DNA of 55,509 nt from an uncultured Pelagibacteraceae bacterium (GTDB lineage Bacteria; Pseudomonadota; Alphaproteobacteria; Pelagibacterales; Pelagibacteraceae), in contig CACGFJ010000004.1 in assembly GCA_902572225.1 (NCBI GenBank), forward strand, positions 1 through 55,509. Reading direction: 5' to 3'. The notes beneath the pieces were generated by a model. The model did not search any database. It saw only the letters and a program-made list of their open reading frames with translations, and was not told the origin of the DNA. Within the stretch, counting starts at the first letter, position 1; the number at the start of each line of letters is the position of its first letter. Position numbers and translations under genes: made by a program. Positions 16,308 to 25,432 of the stretch are shown in pieces.

Positions 16308-16339
16308 ACTTTTTTACTCTTTCTCATTGTTAGTTAGTC

Positions 16340-16385
16340 TCTAAATAGATTTATACTCAGAACTATTTAGAACAGTCTCAGTATA
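16340..16385 (-). promoter_or_regulatory. Alternative hairpins in the csp 5' leader
   Basis: TCTAAATAG (16340-16348) pairs with CTATTTAGA (16363-16371) to give a 9-bp stem with a 14-nt loop. TATACT (16352-16357), which lies in that loop, can pair with AGTATA (16380-16385). The second pairing crosses the first, so the leader can switch between two structures or form a pseudoknot. They lie 33-78 nt upstream of the csp start. cspA leaders of E. coli are temperature-responsive; a similar role here is inference. Confidence 0.35.
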
Positions 16386-16450
16386 AGAATTTTTCAGATA
16401 TGGCAAGATGATAATTTATACAAGAATTGTTTAAGTAGACCACCGAGAAG

Positions 16451-16526
16451 TGGTGGCTTCGGCGGGACTCGAACCAGCGACACAAGCCTTTTCAGGGCTC
16501 TGCTCTACCAACTGAGCTACGAAGCC
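16451..16526 (-). tRNA. tRNA-Phe (GAA), CCA encoded
   Basis: 76 nt. Acceptor GGCTTCG/CGAAGCC, D arm GCTC/GAGC, anticodon stem-loop GAGCC-CTGAAAA-GGCTT with anticodon GAA, T loop TTCGAGT, ACCA. One T-stem pair is a T51/C63 mismatch. It lies 3 bp after infA on the same strand, so it is probably processed from the infA transcript. Confidence 0.97.
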
Positions 16527-16529
16527 ATA

Positions 16530-16745
16530 TTAGGATCTAAAAATAATTCTTCCTTTTGTTAAATCATAGGGTGACATTTCAATTTTGACTTTGTCACCGG
16601 CTAAACATCTTATTCTATTTTTCCGAAGTTTGCCTGCAGTGTGCGCTGTAATTACTGCGCCGTTATCTAGTTTACATCTAAACATAGCATTCGGCAGCAA
16701 TTCCGTTATGATGCCTTCAAATAGAAGCAGATCCTGTTTTGCCAA
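16530..16745 (-). CDS. infA: Translation initiation factor IF-1
   Basis: 71 aa S1/OB-fold protein ([21 protein letters not shown] ... [19 protein letters not shown]) that binds the ribosomal A site during initiation. It starts directly after the hisD stop, and tRNA-Phe follows 3 bp downstream. Length and motifs are standard. The pairing with hisD and murA is typical of alphaproteobacteria. Confidence 0.97.
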   Translation of the reverse strand: MAKQDLLLFEGIITELLPNAMFRCKLDNGAVITAHTAGKLRKNRIRCLAGDKVKIEMSPYDLTKGRIIFRS

Positions 16746-16746
16746 A

Positions 16747-18012
16747 TTATATTCTCCTCATTCTAGATTTAATACTTTGAGCATGATTATCTAGTTCTTC
16801 ATACTCAGCGAGATGTGTAGCGGATTCTCCTAATTTCTCAATACCTTTTTTTGTAAGTGTTATATGGCTAATTTTTTTATAAAATTCACTAAGATTTAAT
16901 CCAGATGAAAATTTTGCAGAGCCCATCGTTGGAAGCACGTGATTATTTCCCACATTATAATCTGAGACAGCCATGGGAGAGTACTTTCCAATCATAATAC
17001 TTCCTGCATTATGAATTTGATTTAAATATTTTTTATAATTAGACACATTAATTTCTAAGTGTTCTGGGGCAACTTCATTAATTACTTCTATTATTTGCTT
17101 ATCACTTTGGGCTAACACAATTAATCCATTATGTTTTAAACTTTTTAAAACAACTCTTTTCCTTTGAACTTTTTTGATACTTTCTTTTATCTCTTCATTA
17201 AATTTATTTACTAATTTTTTATCTTTCGTAATTAAAATACACTGAGAATTTACATCATGTTCTGCTTGTCCAATCATAGATGTTATAACTTGATTTAGAT
17301 CAGTTTTACCATCTGCCAAAACACAAATTTCACTAGGCCCAGCGACCATTCCTTCTGTCCCAACATCACCAAAGACTTCACGTTTGCTTCTTGCAACATA
17401 AATATTTCCAGGCCCAACAATTTTATTCACTTTTTGAATATACGCTAAACTTGCTATAGCTTGGGCACCACCCATTGAATAAATTTCCTTAATGCCAACT
17501 TTTTTAGCAGCATAAAGAACAGCAGGATTTAGTTTTCCATTAAGTTTTGGATTGGCCAAAACTATTCTTTTTACACCAGAAATTTTTGCAGGCACTGCAT
17601 TCATTAATAATGTGGATGGTAAATTAGCTGGTACATAAATACCTACAGACTGTAGTGGCACGTGCTTATATTCAAGTTTATTTTTAAAATTATCTACATA
17701 CTTAATATTTTTTGGTTTTTGTAGTGAATGAAACTTAAAAATTCTATTATAGGCTAAATCGATACTTTTTTTAATCTTAGGTTCTAATGTTTTAATTGCT
17801 TTGTTTACTTTATCTTTTGAAGGAACTATCTCTATATTTTTACTAAATTTTTTCTCATACTTTAAAAGTGCTTTTCTTCCATTAATTTTGATGTCTTTTA
17901 AAATTTTTGGAACTATCGAAGTGTCTAATGCTTTTCCAGATCTCCTTTTATCCAAAAAAGATACTAATTCTCTTTTATAATTTTTTTTCTTACAATTAAT
18001 TACTTTTATCAT
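16747..18012 (-). CDS. hisD: Histidinol dehydrogenase
   Basis: 421 aa from the ATG at 18012; an in-frame TTG lies two codons earlier. It carries out the last two steps of histidine synthesis, oxidising L-histidinol to histidine with NAD and Zn. Diagnostic stretches are [21 protein letters not shown] (about 120-140, within a longer motif), [42 protein letters not shown] (Zn-ligand His) and the end region [27 protein letters not shown]. Its start overlaps the DUF2948 gene by 17 nt, making murA, DUF2948, hisD and infA one transcription unit. Confidence 0.96.
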   Translation of the reverse strand: MIKVINCKKKNYKRELVSFLDKRRSGKALDTSIVPKILKDIKINGRKALLKYEKKFSKNIEIVPSKDKVNKAIKTLEPKIKKSIDLAYNRIFKFHSLQKPKNIKYVDNFKNKLEYKHVPLQSVGIYVPANLPSTLLMNAVPAKISGVKRIVLANPKLNGKLNPAVLYAAKKVGIKEIYSMGGAQAIASLAYIQKVNKIVGPGNIYVARSKREVFGDVGTEGMVAGPSEICVLADGKTDLNQVITSMIGQAEHDVNSQCILITKDKKLVNKFNEEIKESIKKVQRKRVVLKSLKHNGLIVLAQSDKQIIEVINEVAPEHLEINVSNYKKYLNQIHNAGSIMIGKYSPMAVSDYNVGNNHVLPTMGSAKFSSGLNLSEFYKKISHITLTKKGIEKLGESATHLAEYEELDNHAQSIKSRMRRI

Positions 18013-18397
18013 TTTCAATTTTTTGGTCTTCTAATGTTACATCAATAACTTCTGTCGAGAGTGTTATAATTCCATTTTTTGAAAATAACAGAACTATTTC
18101 AAAATTTTCTTTTTTTTTAAAAATATCAATCGCTAATAATTCTAAAGTTAAATCTACATTGGATTGGTTAATGTTTTTAGACTTCGAACTTTCAATAAAT
18201 TCAAATTTTATAACACTATTAATAGGTTTGCTACTATCTGTTTCCTTATCTATTCTTAAAATTGAAAGTAAAAAAATTTTTGTAGATGGTAAATATTTTA
18301 TATCTGAAATTTTGACTTTAGACTCTGCGCATATCGCTGATATAATTTGTAAGTCATCTGGAGATTGAGCGATTACTTTCTTTAAAAAATTATTCAC
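17996..18397 (-). CDS. DUF2948 family protein
   Basis: 133 aa with a GTG start that shares its first base with the murA stop (TAGTG). The opening SPDDLQIISAICAESKVKISDIKYLPSTKIFLLSILR is the DUF2948 pattern, a family of unknown function confined largely to alphaproteobacteria and usually found between murA and hisD, as here. It has no membrane segment. The conserved position is the main support. Confidence 0.8.
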   Translation of the reverse strand: MNNFLKKVIAQSPDDLQIISAICAESKVKISDIKYLPSTKIFLLSILRIDKETDSSKPINSVIKFEFIESSKSKNINQSNVDLTLELLAIDIFKKKENFEIVLLFSKNGIITLSTEVIDVTLEDQKIENDKSN

Positions 18398-19659
18398 TAA
18401 GATATTCTTTTAATTTTTACCCCAATTTTTTTTAATTTATTTTCAATTTTTTCGTAACCTCTGTCTAAATGATATACTCTATTAATAATTGATGTGCCTC
18501 TTGAAATAAAAGCTGCTAAAACTAGAGCTACTGATGCCCTTAAATCACTAGACATTAACTCGGCTCCCTCTAAATTGTTAGTTCCTTCAATAATTGCCTT
18601 GTTACCTTTAATATTTATTTTTGCACCTAATCTTTTTAATTCTGGAACATGCATAAATCTATTTTCAAATATATTTTCTTCAATTGTACTCTTCCCATTT
18701 GCTTTAGTTAATAATACCATAATTTGAGCTTGTAAATCAGTGGGGAAATTTGGATATTCTCCAGTTTTCAAAAAATCTAAACTTCTAATTTTTTTTGGTC
18801 CCTTAATTTGAATTGTATTTTTTGTAGTTTTTATTTTCGCACCAATTTTCTTAAGTAAATTTATCTCTGTATTGATAATTTTTGGCTCAAAGTTTTTAAT
18901 TTTTAAGTTTCCACCATTCAAACATGCGGCAACACAAAAAGTGCCTGCTTCAATTCTATCATTCATGATAGAGTAAGTTATACTTTTTAATGTTTTAACA
19001 CCCTCTATTTTTAAAGTTCTTTTACCAATCCACTTGATCTTAGCTCCAGCTGTTTTTAGAAAATTTGTCAGATCCTTAATCTCAGGTTCTATAGCGCAGT
19101 TCTTTATTGTTGTCGTTCCTTTTGCAAGACAAGCAGCAAGAATTAAATTTTCAGTAGCTCCAACAGATATTTTTGAAAATCTTATTTCTGAACCAACTAA
19201 TCCTTCTTCGGCTGTTGCATTAACATATCCTTTTTTAATTTGTATTTTAACACCCAATTTTGATATCGCTTTTAAATGTATATCTATTGGTCTTACTCCT
19301 ATACTACAACCACCTGGGCTACTTACTTTTGCTTTTTTATTTTTTGCCAACAAAGGACCAAGAACTAAAATTCCTGCTCTCATTGTTTTAACTAGAGAAT
19401 AAGGTGCAAAAAAATTATTTTTTTTTCCTTTTGAGATTGTCGCGATTTTTTTATTTTTTTTAAAGCTAATTTTTCCTCCTAGTGATTTCAACAAATTAAG
19501 CATTGTATCGATATCTTTAACGCGTGGAAGATTTTTAATTGTTACATTTTTATCAAAGAGTAAAGTTGCAGCGAGTATTGGTAAGGCAGCATTTTTACTT
19601 CCAGAAATAGATACCTCTCCCCTGATCTTAGAGGGACCGATGATTTTAAATTTATCCAT
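18397..19659 (-). CDS. murA: UDP-N-acetylglucosamine 1-carboxyvinyltransferase
   Basis: 420 aa. It transfers enolpyruvate from PEP to UDP-GlcNAc, the first committed step of peptidoglycan synthesis. The active-site Cys118 lies in SSPGGCSIGVRP, so the enzyme should be fosfomycin-sensitive rather than the Asp variant. The N-terminal ISGSKNAALPIL and C-terminal DRGYEKIENKLKKIG are typical. It starts 2 bp after dcd. Confidence 0.97.
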   Translation of the reverse strand: MDKFKIIGPSKIRGEVSISGSKNAALPILAATLLFDKNVTIKNLPRVKDIDTMLNLLKSLGGKISFKKNKKIATISKGKKNNFFAPYSLVKTMRAGILVLGPLLAKNKKAKVSSPGGCSIGVRPIDIHLKAISKLGVKIQIKKGYVNATAEEGLVGSEIRFSKISVGATENLILAACLAKGTTTIKNCAIEPEIKDLTNFLKTAGAKIKWIGKRTLKIEGVKTLKSITYSIMNDRIEAGTFCVAACLNGGNLKIKNFEPKIINTEINLLKKIGAKIKTTKNTIQIKGPKKIRSLDFLKTGEYPNFPTDLQAQIMVLLTKANGKSTIEENIFENRFMHVPELKRLGAKINIKGNKAIIEGTNNLEGAELMSSDLRASVALVLAAFISRGTSIINRVYHLDRGYEKIENKLKKIGVKIKRIS

Positions 19660-19660
19660 T

Positions 19661-20215
19661 TTAAATTTTGGGAAGTGTTACCCCTTTTTGGCCCATATAT
19701 TTTCCATTTCTATCCGCATATGAGACATCTGGTTTCTCGTTTCCTTTTAAAAAAATAAATTGAGCAACACCTTCATTAGCATATATTTTGGCTGGTAATG
19801 GGGTTGTGTTAGAAAATTCAAGGGTCACATGGCCTTCCCATCCTGGCTCCAAAGGTGTTACATTAACAATTATTCCACATCTGGCATATGTGGACTTACC
19901 TAAACAAATAACTAACACATCATTAGGAATCTTAAAATACTCGACTGTTCTTGCTAAAACAAAAGAATTTGGTGGAATAATACATTCATCAGATTCTTTT
20001 GTTACAAAATTTGTTGGTTTAAAATTTTTTGGATCTACGATTTCGGAGTTAACATTGGTAAATATTTTAAACTCATTAGATACTCTAGCATCGTACCCAT
20101 AAGAAGAAACACCAAATGAAATTTTTCCTTCCCTTACTTGTTTATCTTCAAATGGTGAAATCATGGCTTGTTCTTTCGCCATTTTGATTATCCACTTATC
20201 TGATTGCACTGACAT
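19661..20215 (-). CDS. dcd: dCTP deaminase
   Basis: 184 aa. It converts dCTP to dUTP for thymidylate synthesis. Motifs: [12 protein letters not shown] (about 37-48), [20 protein letters not shown] and the catalytic-Glu segment [17 protein letters not shown] (about 126-142). Its ATG directly abuts the stop of a 33-aa basic ORF. It heads the dcd, murA, DUF2948, hisD, infA series. Confidence 0.96.
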   Translation of the reverse strand: MSVQSDKWIIKMAKEQAMISPFEDKQVREGKISFGVSSYGYDARVSNEFKIFTNVNSEIVDPKNFKPTNFVTKESDECIIPPNSFVLARTVEYFKIPNDVLVICLGKSTYARCGIIVNVTPLEPGWEGHVTLEFSNTTPLPAKIYANEGVAQFIFLKGNEKPDVSYADRNGKYMGQKGVTLPKI

Positions 20216-20317
20216 TTATTTATTTTTTTTTATTTTTTTTTGAAAAATTTTTCTTTTTCTCAAGTTTTTACGCAAAGCCTCCTCTAATTTGGCTTTTTTA
20301 TCCTTCTTCCTGTTCAT
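20216..20317 (-). CDS. 33-aa basic small protein
   Basis: 33 codons from an ATG at 20317 to a stop abutting the dcd start. About half of the residues are Lys or Arg (MNRKKDKKAKLEEALRKN...). It has no known domain. It lies 5 bp after the 70-aa ORF and directly before dcd, so translation coupling is likely if it is real. Poly-A tracts can create such frames by chance, so it stays tentative. Confidence 0.4.
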   Translation of the reverse strand: MNRKKDKKAKLEEALRKNLRKRKIFQKKIKKNK

Positions 20318-20322
20318 TTTGA

Positions 20323-20535
20323 TTACTTTTTATCTGGATTTGTAAGATGATCTAAAGTTATAATTTGATCAATAGGAATTGTTTTATCTTCCTCTTTTTT
20401 ATTATTACTTAATCCTTTTTCATCGGCCTTAGCTTGTTTTTTGGCTCTTTTCTCAGCAAGCTTTTTTTCTCGTTTCGCCTGCTTTTCCATAAGCTTTGCA
20501 TTTTTGTTTGCCCCGTATGTGTAATGTATGCCCAT
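20323..20535 (-). CDS. Lys-rich coiled-coil small protein
   Basis: 70 aa. The N-terminal MGIHYTYGANKNAKLM is followed by a charged helical segment (EKQAKREKKLAEKRAKKQAKADEK, about 18-41) that reads as a single coiled coil, then an acidic C-terminal part with PIDQIITLDHLTNP. It is unrecognised but has an orderly, non-random composition and precedes the 33-aa ORF and dcd, so it is probably expressed. Function is unknown. Confidence 0.65.
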   Translation of the reverse strand: MGIHYTYGANKNAKLMEKQAKREKKLAEKRAKKQAKADEKGLSNNKKEEDKTIPIDQIITLDHLTNPDKK

Positions 20536-20631
20536 AACATTTCCTTAAGAGTAGATATATCCCATTTTTAAAAAAAATTAAGGCAATAATTTGAAAAAAT
20601 TACATTTATACACTAATTTAAATTTATTAAT

Positions 20632-20707
20632 GCCCCTTTAACTCAGGTAGTAGAGTATTTCCATGGTAAGGAAAAAGTCGTCCGTGCAAGTCGGGCAAGG
20701 GGCACCA
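20632..20707 (+). tRNA. tRNA-Thr (GGT) with unusual D- and T-loop bases
   Basis: 76 nt, CCA encoded. All stems pair: acceptor GCCCCTT/AAGGGGC, D ACTC/GAGT, anticodon TTTCC/GGAAA with loop ATGGTAA (GGT), T GTCCG/CGGGC with one G-U. The D loop is AGGTAGTA, so position 18 is A rather than G. The T loop is TGCAAGT, so position 55 is G rather than U. It ends directly at the stop of the TVP38-like gene on the other strand. Confidence 0.9.
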
Positions 20708-21424
20708 TTATTTGTAGAATTTTTTTCTGATTATAAATCCAATTAAAACCAGGATTATCATACCAATTATTGGTACATAAATATCTGGAGTTAAAATTAT
20801 ATCAAACATACTTGGAAGTTCTTGATTATTTTCAATTACTTTATTTAGCCCTGCACCAAGTGAAGCTCCAACGAATAACTGGGGCGTCATTCCAATAACA
20901 GATCCAAAAAAGAAATTTTTAATTTTAACATTAAATAGTGTTGGCAAAATGTTTGATATAAAAAAAGGTATACCACCAACAAATCTATATATCAGAAAAA
21001 AAGTAAATTCATTTTTTTTAAATTTTTCAGTAAGGTTAGAAAACTTTGATGAAAATTTTTTTTTAATTAAATCTTTAAAAAAATAATTTGCACAAATATA
21101 TAAAAACGTTGCACCAATAGATAAACCAAATACAATAAGGATTGTCCCTATCCATTTTCCAAATACAAATCCTCCAACTAAAAAAACTGGCGAACCAAAT
21201 CCTAAAAGCATAACCCAAATAATCACTCCAATAAAAAATAATATACTAGCAATTAAAAGATTGGAGTTTTTAATATCATTTAGTTTATCTCTATTATTTT
21301 TTATAAGTTCAAAACTTGAAAAGTCGTCAAATGAAAAATAGCTAAAAAAAAGCAACAAAAAGCCAGTAACTATGGAAAGATATATAATACCGAGAATAAT
21401 TTTTAATTTATTTTCATTTTCCAT
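20708..21424 (-). CDS. TVP38/TMEM64 (DedA-related) membrane protein
   Basis: 238 aa with about six hydrophobic segments. The VTT-type domain is visible: FGSPVFLVGGFVFGKWIGT (about 77-95), the soluble re-entrant segment, then FFLIYRFVGGIPFFISNILPTLF (about 141-163) with the conserved Arg and Pro, and the final Gly-rich GMTPQLFVGASLGAG. The family is implicated in lipid or undecaprenyl-phosphate translocation; substrate here is unknown. It is divergent from rpmH, with an 84-bp promoter region between. Confidence 0.85.
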   Translation of the reverse strand: MENENKLKIILGIIYLSIVTGFLLLFFSYFSFDDFSSFELIKNNRDKLNDIKNSNLLIASILFFIGVIIWVMLLGFGSPVFLVGGFVFGKWIGTILIVFGLSIGATFLYICANYFFKDLIKKKFSSKFSNLTEKFKKNEFTFFLIYRFVGGIPFFISNILPTLFNVKIKNFFFGSVIGMTPQLFVGASLGAGLNKVIENNQELPSMFDIILTPDIYVPIIGMIILVLIGFIIRKKFYK

Positions 21425-21508
21425 TTTGATTTAATTTATTAAAAATCGCTGTACTTATATACATTAAATTGTATAACTACCGAAATTTAACAAAAAAGAA
21501 GCCTTAAT

Positions 21509-21643
21509 ATGAAACGTACATATCAACCAAGTAAAAAAGTAAGAAAAAGAAGGCATGGTTTTAGGTCTAAAATGAAGACTAAAGGTGGAAGAAAATTAAT
21601 TAGACGAAGAAGAAGTAAGGGTAGAAAAAAACTCACTGTTTAA
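21509..21643 (+). CDS. rpmH: Ribosomal protein bL34
   Basis: 44 aa, too short for many gene callers: [19 protein letters not shown] at the start, then an Arg-rich tail ending KLTV. This is the conserved bL34 sequence of the large subunit. The stop TAA overlaps the ATG of rnpA (TAATG), the standard rpmH-rnpA arrangement. Confidence 0.98.
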   Translation: MKRTYQPSKKVRKRRHGFRSKMKTKGGRKLIRRRRSKGRKKLTV

Positions 21644-21984
21644 TGCAGGTTAAATTAAAAAGTTTATCCAAAAATGAAGATTTTAAATTTATTTTAAATG
21701 GTAAAAAAATTTCAAATAGATACTCAACAATTTTTTACAGGAGAGTAGAAAATAAAAGTAATAGATATTTTAATATAAGTTTTATTACAAAAAAAAAGAT
21801 TGGTACAGCTGTTATAAGAAATAAAATTAAAAGAAGACTAAGAAATATGATGAATGAGGCTTTAAAAAAAATTAAAATTAATCTTAACTATAGTTACTTA
21901 TTAATTGCTAGAAAATCTGTTTTAGATGATGAGTACAATTTTATTAAAATAAAACTGTTTAGTGAGTTAAAAAAAATTAGATAG
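21643..21984 (+). CDS. rnpA: Ribonuclease P protein component
   Basis: 113 aa basic protein that assists the RNase P RNA in 5' maturation of tRNAs. The RNR motif is present as AVIRNKIKRRLRNMMNEA (about 65-82). It overlaps rpmH by 1 nt, and yidD follows after 2 bp. Confidence 0.96.
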   Translation: MQVKLKSLSKNEDFKFILNGKKISNRYSTIFYRRVENKSNRYFNISFITKKKIGTAVIRNKIKRRLRNMMNEALKKIKINLNYSYLLIARKSVLDDEYNFIKIKLFSELKKIR

Positions 21985-21986
21985 TT

Positions 21987-22226
21987 ATGATTAAAAAAGG
22001 ATTTATATACTTAATTAAATTTTATAAATATTTTATTTCACCTGTTCTGGGTAATAATTGTAGGTATCTTCCAACCTGTTCAGAGTATTTTATTGATAGT
22101 TTAAATGAATATGGTGTTTTAAAAGGTTGTTATAAAGGCATTAAAAGAATTTTAACTTGTCATCCTATAAAAATTTTGGGAGGAGGACATGGGTATGATC
22201 CAGTAAAGAAAAAGAATATTAAATAA
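21987..22226 (+). CDS. yidD: Membrane protein insertion efficiency factor YidD
   Basis: 79 aa. Family signature CRYLPTCSEYFIDSL (about 26-40) with CKGI-like GCYKGIKRILTCHP (about 47-60) and GGGHGYDPV near the end. It is a peripheral membrane factor aiding YidC-dependent insertion. Its stop overlaps the yidC ATG by 1 nt. Confidence 0.96.
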   Translation: MIKKGFIYLIKFYKYFISPVLGNNCRYLPTCSEYFIDSLNEYGVLKGCYKGIKRILTCHPIKILGGGHGYDPVKKKNIK

Positions 22227-23908
22227 TGGACACAAGAAACGTAATAGCAGCAATTTCATTAAGTGCAGCAGTAATAATTCTTTATGGATTGTTTTTCGCT
22301 CCACCAAGTCCTGATCCAAAGCAGGTAACTAATGTTGATCAAAATAAGAATAATCTTCAACTAAACGAAGCACCAAAAATAGAGCAAAATATTGAGAATA
22401 ATAAAATTTCTAGATCAGAGGCAATTAACAAAGTTGAAAGAATATTTTTTGAAAATGAAAATATTAAAGGTTCTATTTCTCTAGAGGGATCATTGATCGA
22501 TGATCTGATTTTTAAGAAATATACTGAAACTTTAGACTCTGATGAAAATGTAGTTTTGCTTAATCCTAAAGAGTCTGAAAATGGTTATTATATAGAAACA
22601 GGTTGGGCTATAAATAATAAAGATATTGAAGTTCCTAATTCAAATACAAAATGGGAAGTTGTCGGCAACAAATTATTAACACCGAACAATCCAATTAAAT
22701 TAGTGTGGAATAATGAACAGAATATAAGTTTTGAAAAGGAAATAAGTATAGATGATAAGTTTTTATTTACTGTTAATCAAAAAATTACAAATAATACTCA
22801 AAGTACTTATAACTTTTATCCATATGGACAGATTATTAGAAACCTAGCTCCTGATGTAACTGATTTTTATATATTACATGAAGGCTTATTAGGTGTTTTT
22901 GATGATAATCTTGTTGAAGAAGATTACGATGACATTAAAGACAAGAAGTACTCTGTAAATGCTAACAAAGGATGGATGGGTATTACAGATAAATATTGGA
23001 TAACGAGTTTAATCCCAGAAAATAATAAAAGTTTTAGATCAGATTTCGATTATAAAAATAAATTTAAAGCCAATTTCATAGAAACTGCTGCAACAGAAGT
23101 TAGGGCTAATGAAAGTAAAACTAATCAGGTAAAAGTGATTATTGCGGCAAAAGAAGTGGATGTTGTTGATGGTTATGCAGAAAAACTAAATATTAATAAA
23201 TTTGATTTAGCAATTGATTGGGGCTTTTTGTACTTCCTTACAAAGCCAATCTTCCTAATCTCCGATTATTTCTTTAAATTAACTGGTAACTATGGAATTG
23301 CAATAATACTAATTACTGCTTGTATAAGAATACTATTTTTTCCTCTCGCTAACTACTCATTTAGATCAATGGCAAAAATGAAAGTTCTTCAACCCGAAAT
23401 GGTAAGGCTCAAAGAACTTCATAAGGAAGATAAAATGAAGTTACAGCAAGAAATGATGGCTCTTTACAAAAGAGAGAAGGTTAATCCAGTAAGTGGGTGT
23501 TTGCCTATTTTAATTCAAATACCATTCTTTTTTGCAATTTATAAAATGTTGTTTGTTACAATTGAAATGAGACACCAGCCTTTTTTTGGTTGGATACATG
23601 ATCTAAGTGAAAGAGACCCAACGAGTTTATTTAATCTATTTGGTTTGTTGCCTTATGATGTTCCGTCGTTTTTAATTATCGGCGCTTGGCCAGTAGCAAT
23701 GGGTGTAACAATGTGGATGCAACAAAAACTTAATCCAACACCACCAGATCCAATTCAGCAAAAAATTTTCATGTTTTTTCCTGTATTCTTAACAGTTATA
23801 CTTGCACCTTTTCCATCTGGATTAGTTATATATTGGACAATTAATAACGTGCTTACAATGGCACAACAGTATGTAATTATGAAGAGAACTTCAGTTAAAA
23901 CAGTTTAA
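22226..23908 (+). CDS. yidC: Membrane protein insertase YidC
   Basis: 560 aa. One N-terminal membrane segment (RNVIAAISLSAAVIILYGLFF), a large periplasmic beta domain (about 40-330) and the five-helix YidC/Oxa1 core from about 340. The core shows ACIRILFFPLANYSFRSMAKM with the conserved Arg in the hydrophilic groove, GCLPILIQIPFFFAIYKML and PSGLVIYWTINNVLTMAQQ. It inserts and folds inner-membrane proteins with or without Sec. Confidence 0.98.
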   Translation: MDTRNVIAAISLSAAVIILYGLFFAPPSPDPKQVTNVDQNKNNLQLNEAPKIEQNIENNKISRSEAINKVERIFFENENIKGSISLEGSLIDDLIFKKYTETLDSDENVVLLNPKESENGYYIETGWAINNKDIEVPNSNTKWEVVGNKLLTPNNPIKLVWNNEQNISFEKEISIDDKFLFTVNQKITNNTQSTYNFYPYGQIIRNLAPDVTDFYILHEGLLGVFDDNLVEEDYDDIKDKKYSVNANKGWMGITDKYWITSLIPENNKSFRSDFDYKNKFKANFIETAATEVRANESKTNQVKVIIAAKEVDVVDGYAEKLNINKFDLAIDWGFLYFLTKPIFLISDYFFKLTGNYGIAIILITACIRILFFPLANYSFRSMAKMKVLQPEMVRLKELHKEDKMKLQQEMMALYKREKVNPVSGCLPILIQIPFFFAIYKMLFVTIEMRHQPFFGWIHDLSERDPTSLFNLFGLLPYDVPSFLIIGAWPVAMGVTMWMQQKLNPTPPDPIQQKIFMFFPVFLTVILAPFPSGLVIYWTINNVLTMAQQYVIMKRTSVKTV

Positions 23909-23911
23909 TTG

Positions 23912-24760
23912 ATGGAATTAGATAAGATTATTCCAACAGATGGGCCGAATATTAATGAAGTTGAAAAATATATAAACAAATACCAGTCTGAGGTTATAGT
24001 AATTAAATGTGGTGGATCTGTTTTATTAGATAAAAGACTTTTTAATCAATTCATAGAAGATATTTCAGTAATAAATAAAATCGGTTTATCAGCAATAGTA
24101 GTTCATGGTGGAGGTAAAAATATTAAAAAAAAATTAGATGAAAATAATATTGAAACAAAATTTATCAAAGGCCTTAGGGTTTCAGACGAAAAAACAATTA
24201 GATATATAGAAGAGGCTTTACTAGAGCTGAATTTAGAGATTTTAAATGAATTAAAATCTAAAAGTACTAATGTTTGTTCAATATCACCTAAAGAAAATAA
24301 TGTCATTAATATTGTTCCTGAAAGAAAAGAATTGGGATATGTCGGAACACCAAAAAAAATTAACAAAGAGAAAATATTAAATTTTATTAATAACAAACAA
24401 ATTCCAATTGTTGTCCCTTTGGGAATGGGTGATGATGGCAGAGTTTACAATATTAATGCAGATGTTGCCGCAGGTTCAATTGCAAAAGAGATCGATGCTA
24501 GAAGACTTCTTTTGATGACAGATGTAGAAGGAGTTCTTGATGAAAATCAAAAACTTATATCTGAAATTAATCTCAATAGAGCCAATGAAATGTTAAAAAA
24601 TAATACTATTTCTGGAGGCATGATACCGAAAATAAACACTTGTTTAGATGCAATATCTAATGGTGTTAGAGGTGTTGTTATTGTTGATGGAAGAAAACCA
24701 CATTCAATACTATTTGAGTTATTTTCTGATAAGGGCGCAGGAACATTAATAAGAAAATGA
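23912..24760 (+). CDS. argB: Acetylglutamate kinase
   Basis: 282 aa from the ATG at 23912, 3 bp after the yidC stop; a TTG immediately before is also open. It phosphorylates N-acetylglutamate in arginine synthesis. Motifs: IKCGGSVL (phosphate-binding), VVHGGGKNI, INADVAAGSIAKEI, LLMTDVEGVLD and GGMIPKINTCLDA. In many alphaproteobacteria engB lies between yidC and argB; here it does not. Confidence 0.95.
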   Translation: MELDKIIPTDGPNINEVEKYINKYQSEVIVIKCGGSVLLDKRLFNQFIEDISVINKIGLSAIVVHGGGKNIKKKLDENNIETKFIKGLRVSDEKTIRYIEEALLELNLEILNELKSKSTNVCSISPKENNVINIVPERKELGYVGTPKKINKEKILNFINNKQIPIVVPLGMGDDGRVYNINADVAAGSIAKEIDARRLLLMTDVEGVLDENQKLISEINLNRANEMLKNNTISGGMIPKINTCLDAISNGVRGVVIVDGRKPHSILFELFSDKGAGTLIRK

Positions 24761-25428
24761 ATAATCTAAAAAATATAAAGAATATTTTGTTCGACTGTGA
24801 TGGTGTTTTATATAATGATTTAGAAGCAGTTTTTGGTCAAGTTAGTAAGAGAATGACAAAATATATTTCGAATAAACTTAACTTAGACCTTACAAAAGCC
24901 AAAGAATTACAAAGAGATTATTTTCACAAATACAACACAAGCTTAAATGGATTGATGATACATCATGATATACCGCCGGAAGAATTCTTGGAGTATGTTC
25001 ATGATATTGATCTTTCATTTATGGAAAAAGATCTTGTTTTAAGAAATGAGCTTGAAAATATAAATTTAAATAAATTCGTATTCACAAACGGAAGTAGAGC
25101 GCATGTAAAAAATATAGTGAAAACTCTTGGTATTGAAGACCAATTTAAAGATATATTTGATATCGTAGACGCAAAATATCACCCAAAGCCTGAAGCGAAA
25201 GCCTTTGATCTTATGATTGATAAATTTAAGATTAATCCAAAAGAAACTCTCTATATTGAGGATATAGCTAAAAATTTATCAATAGGTAAAGAGCGGGGGG
25301 CAATAACAGCTTGGCTTATCAATAATGAATACTGGGGCAAAAAAGAGTCTGATAAAGATTACATCGACTATAAAATCGAAAATCTCTCTTTATTTTTAAA
25401 AGAAATAAGGTTATTAAAAAGTTCTTAA
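24757..25428 (+). CDS. HAD-family phosphatase, pyrimidine 5'-nucleotidase type
   Basis: 223 aa. HAD motif I FDCDGVLY (about 12-19) with both catalytic Asp, motif II FTNGS (about 107-111), motif III Lys at about 143-147 (HPKPE) and motif [11 protein letters not shown] (about 167-175). The cap is helical (C1). It resembles the Sdt1/YjjG pyrimidine nucleotidase group, but HAD substrate calls are uncertain. It overlaps argB by 4 nt (ATGA), and dapD follows after 4 bp. Confidence 0.85.
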   Translation: MNNLKNIKNILFDCDGVLYNDLEAVFGQVSKRMTKYISNKLNLDLTKAKELQRDYFHKYNTSLNGLMIHHDIPPEEFLEYVHDIDLSFMEKDLVLRNELENINLNKFVFTNGSRAHVKNIVKTLGIEDQFKDIFDIVDAKYHPKPEAKAFDLMIDKFKINPKETLYIEDIAKNLSIGKERGAITAWLINNEYWGKKESDKDYIDYKIENLSLFLKEIRLLKSS

Positions 25429-25432
25429 ATTT

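Noticed and set aside
18494..19402. Hydrophobic + strand frames opposite murA, up to 122 aa
   Set aside because: Antisense shadows of a strongly conserved enzyme; apparent membrane segments come from complementing Lys/Asn codons.
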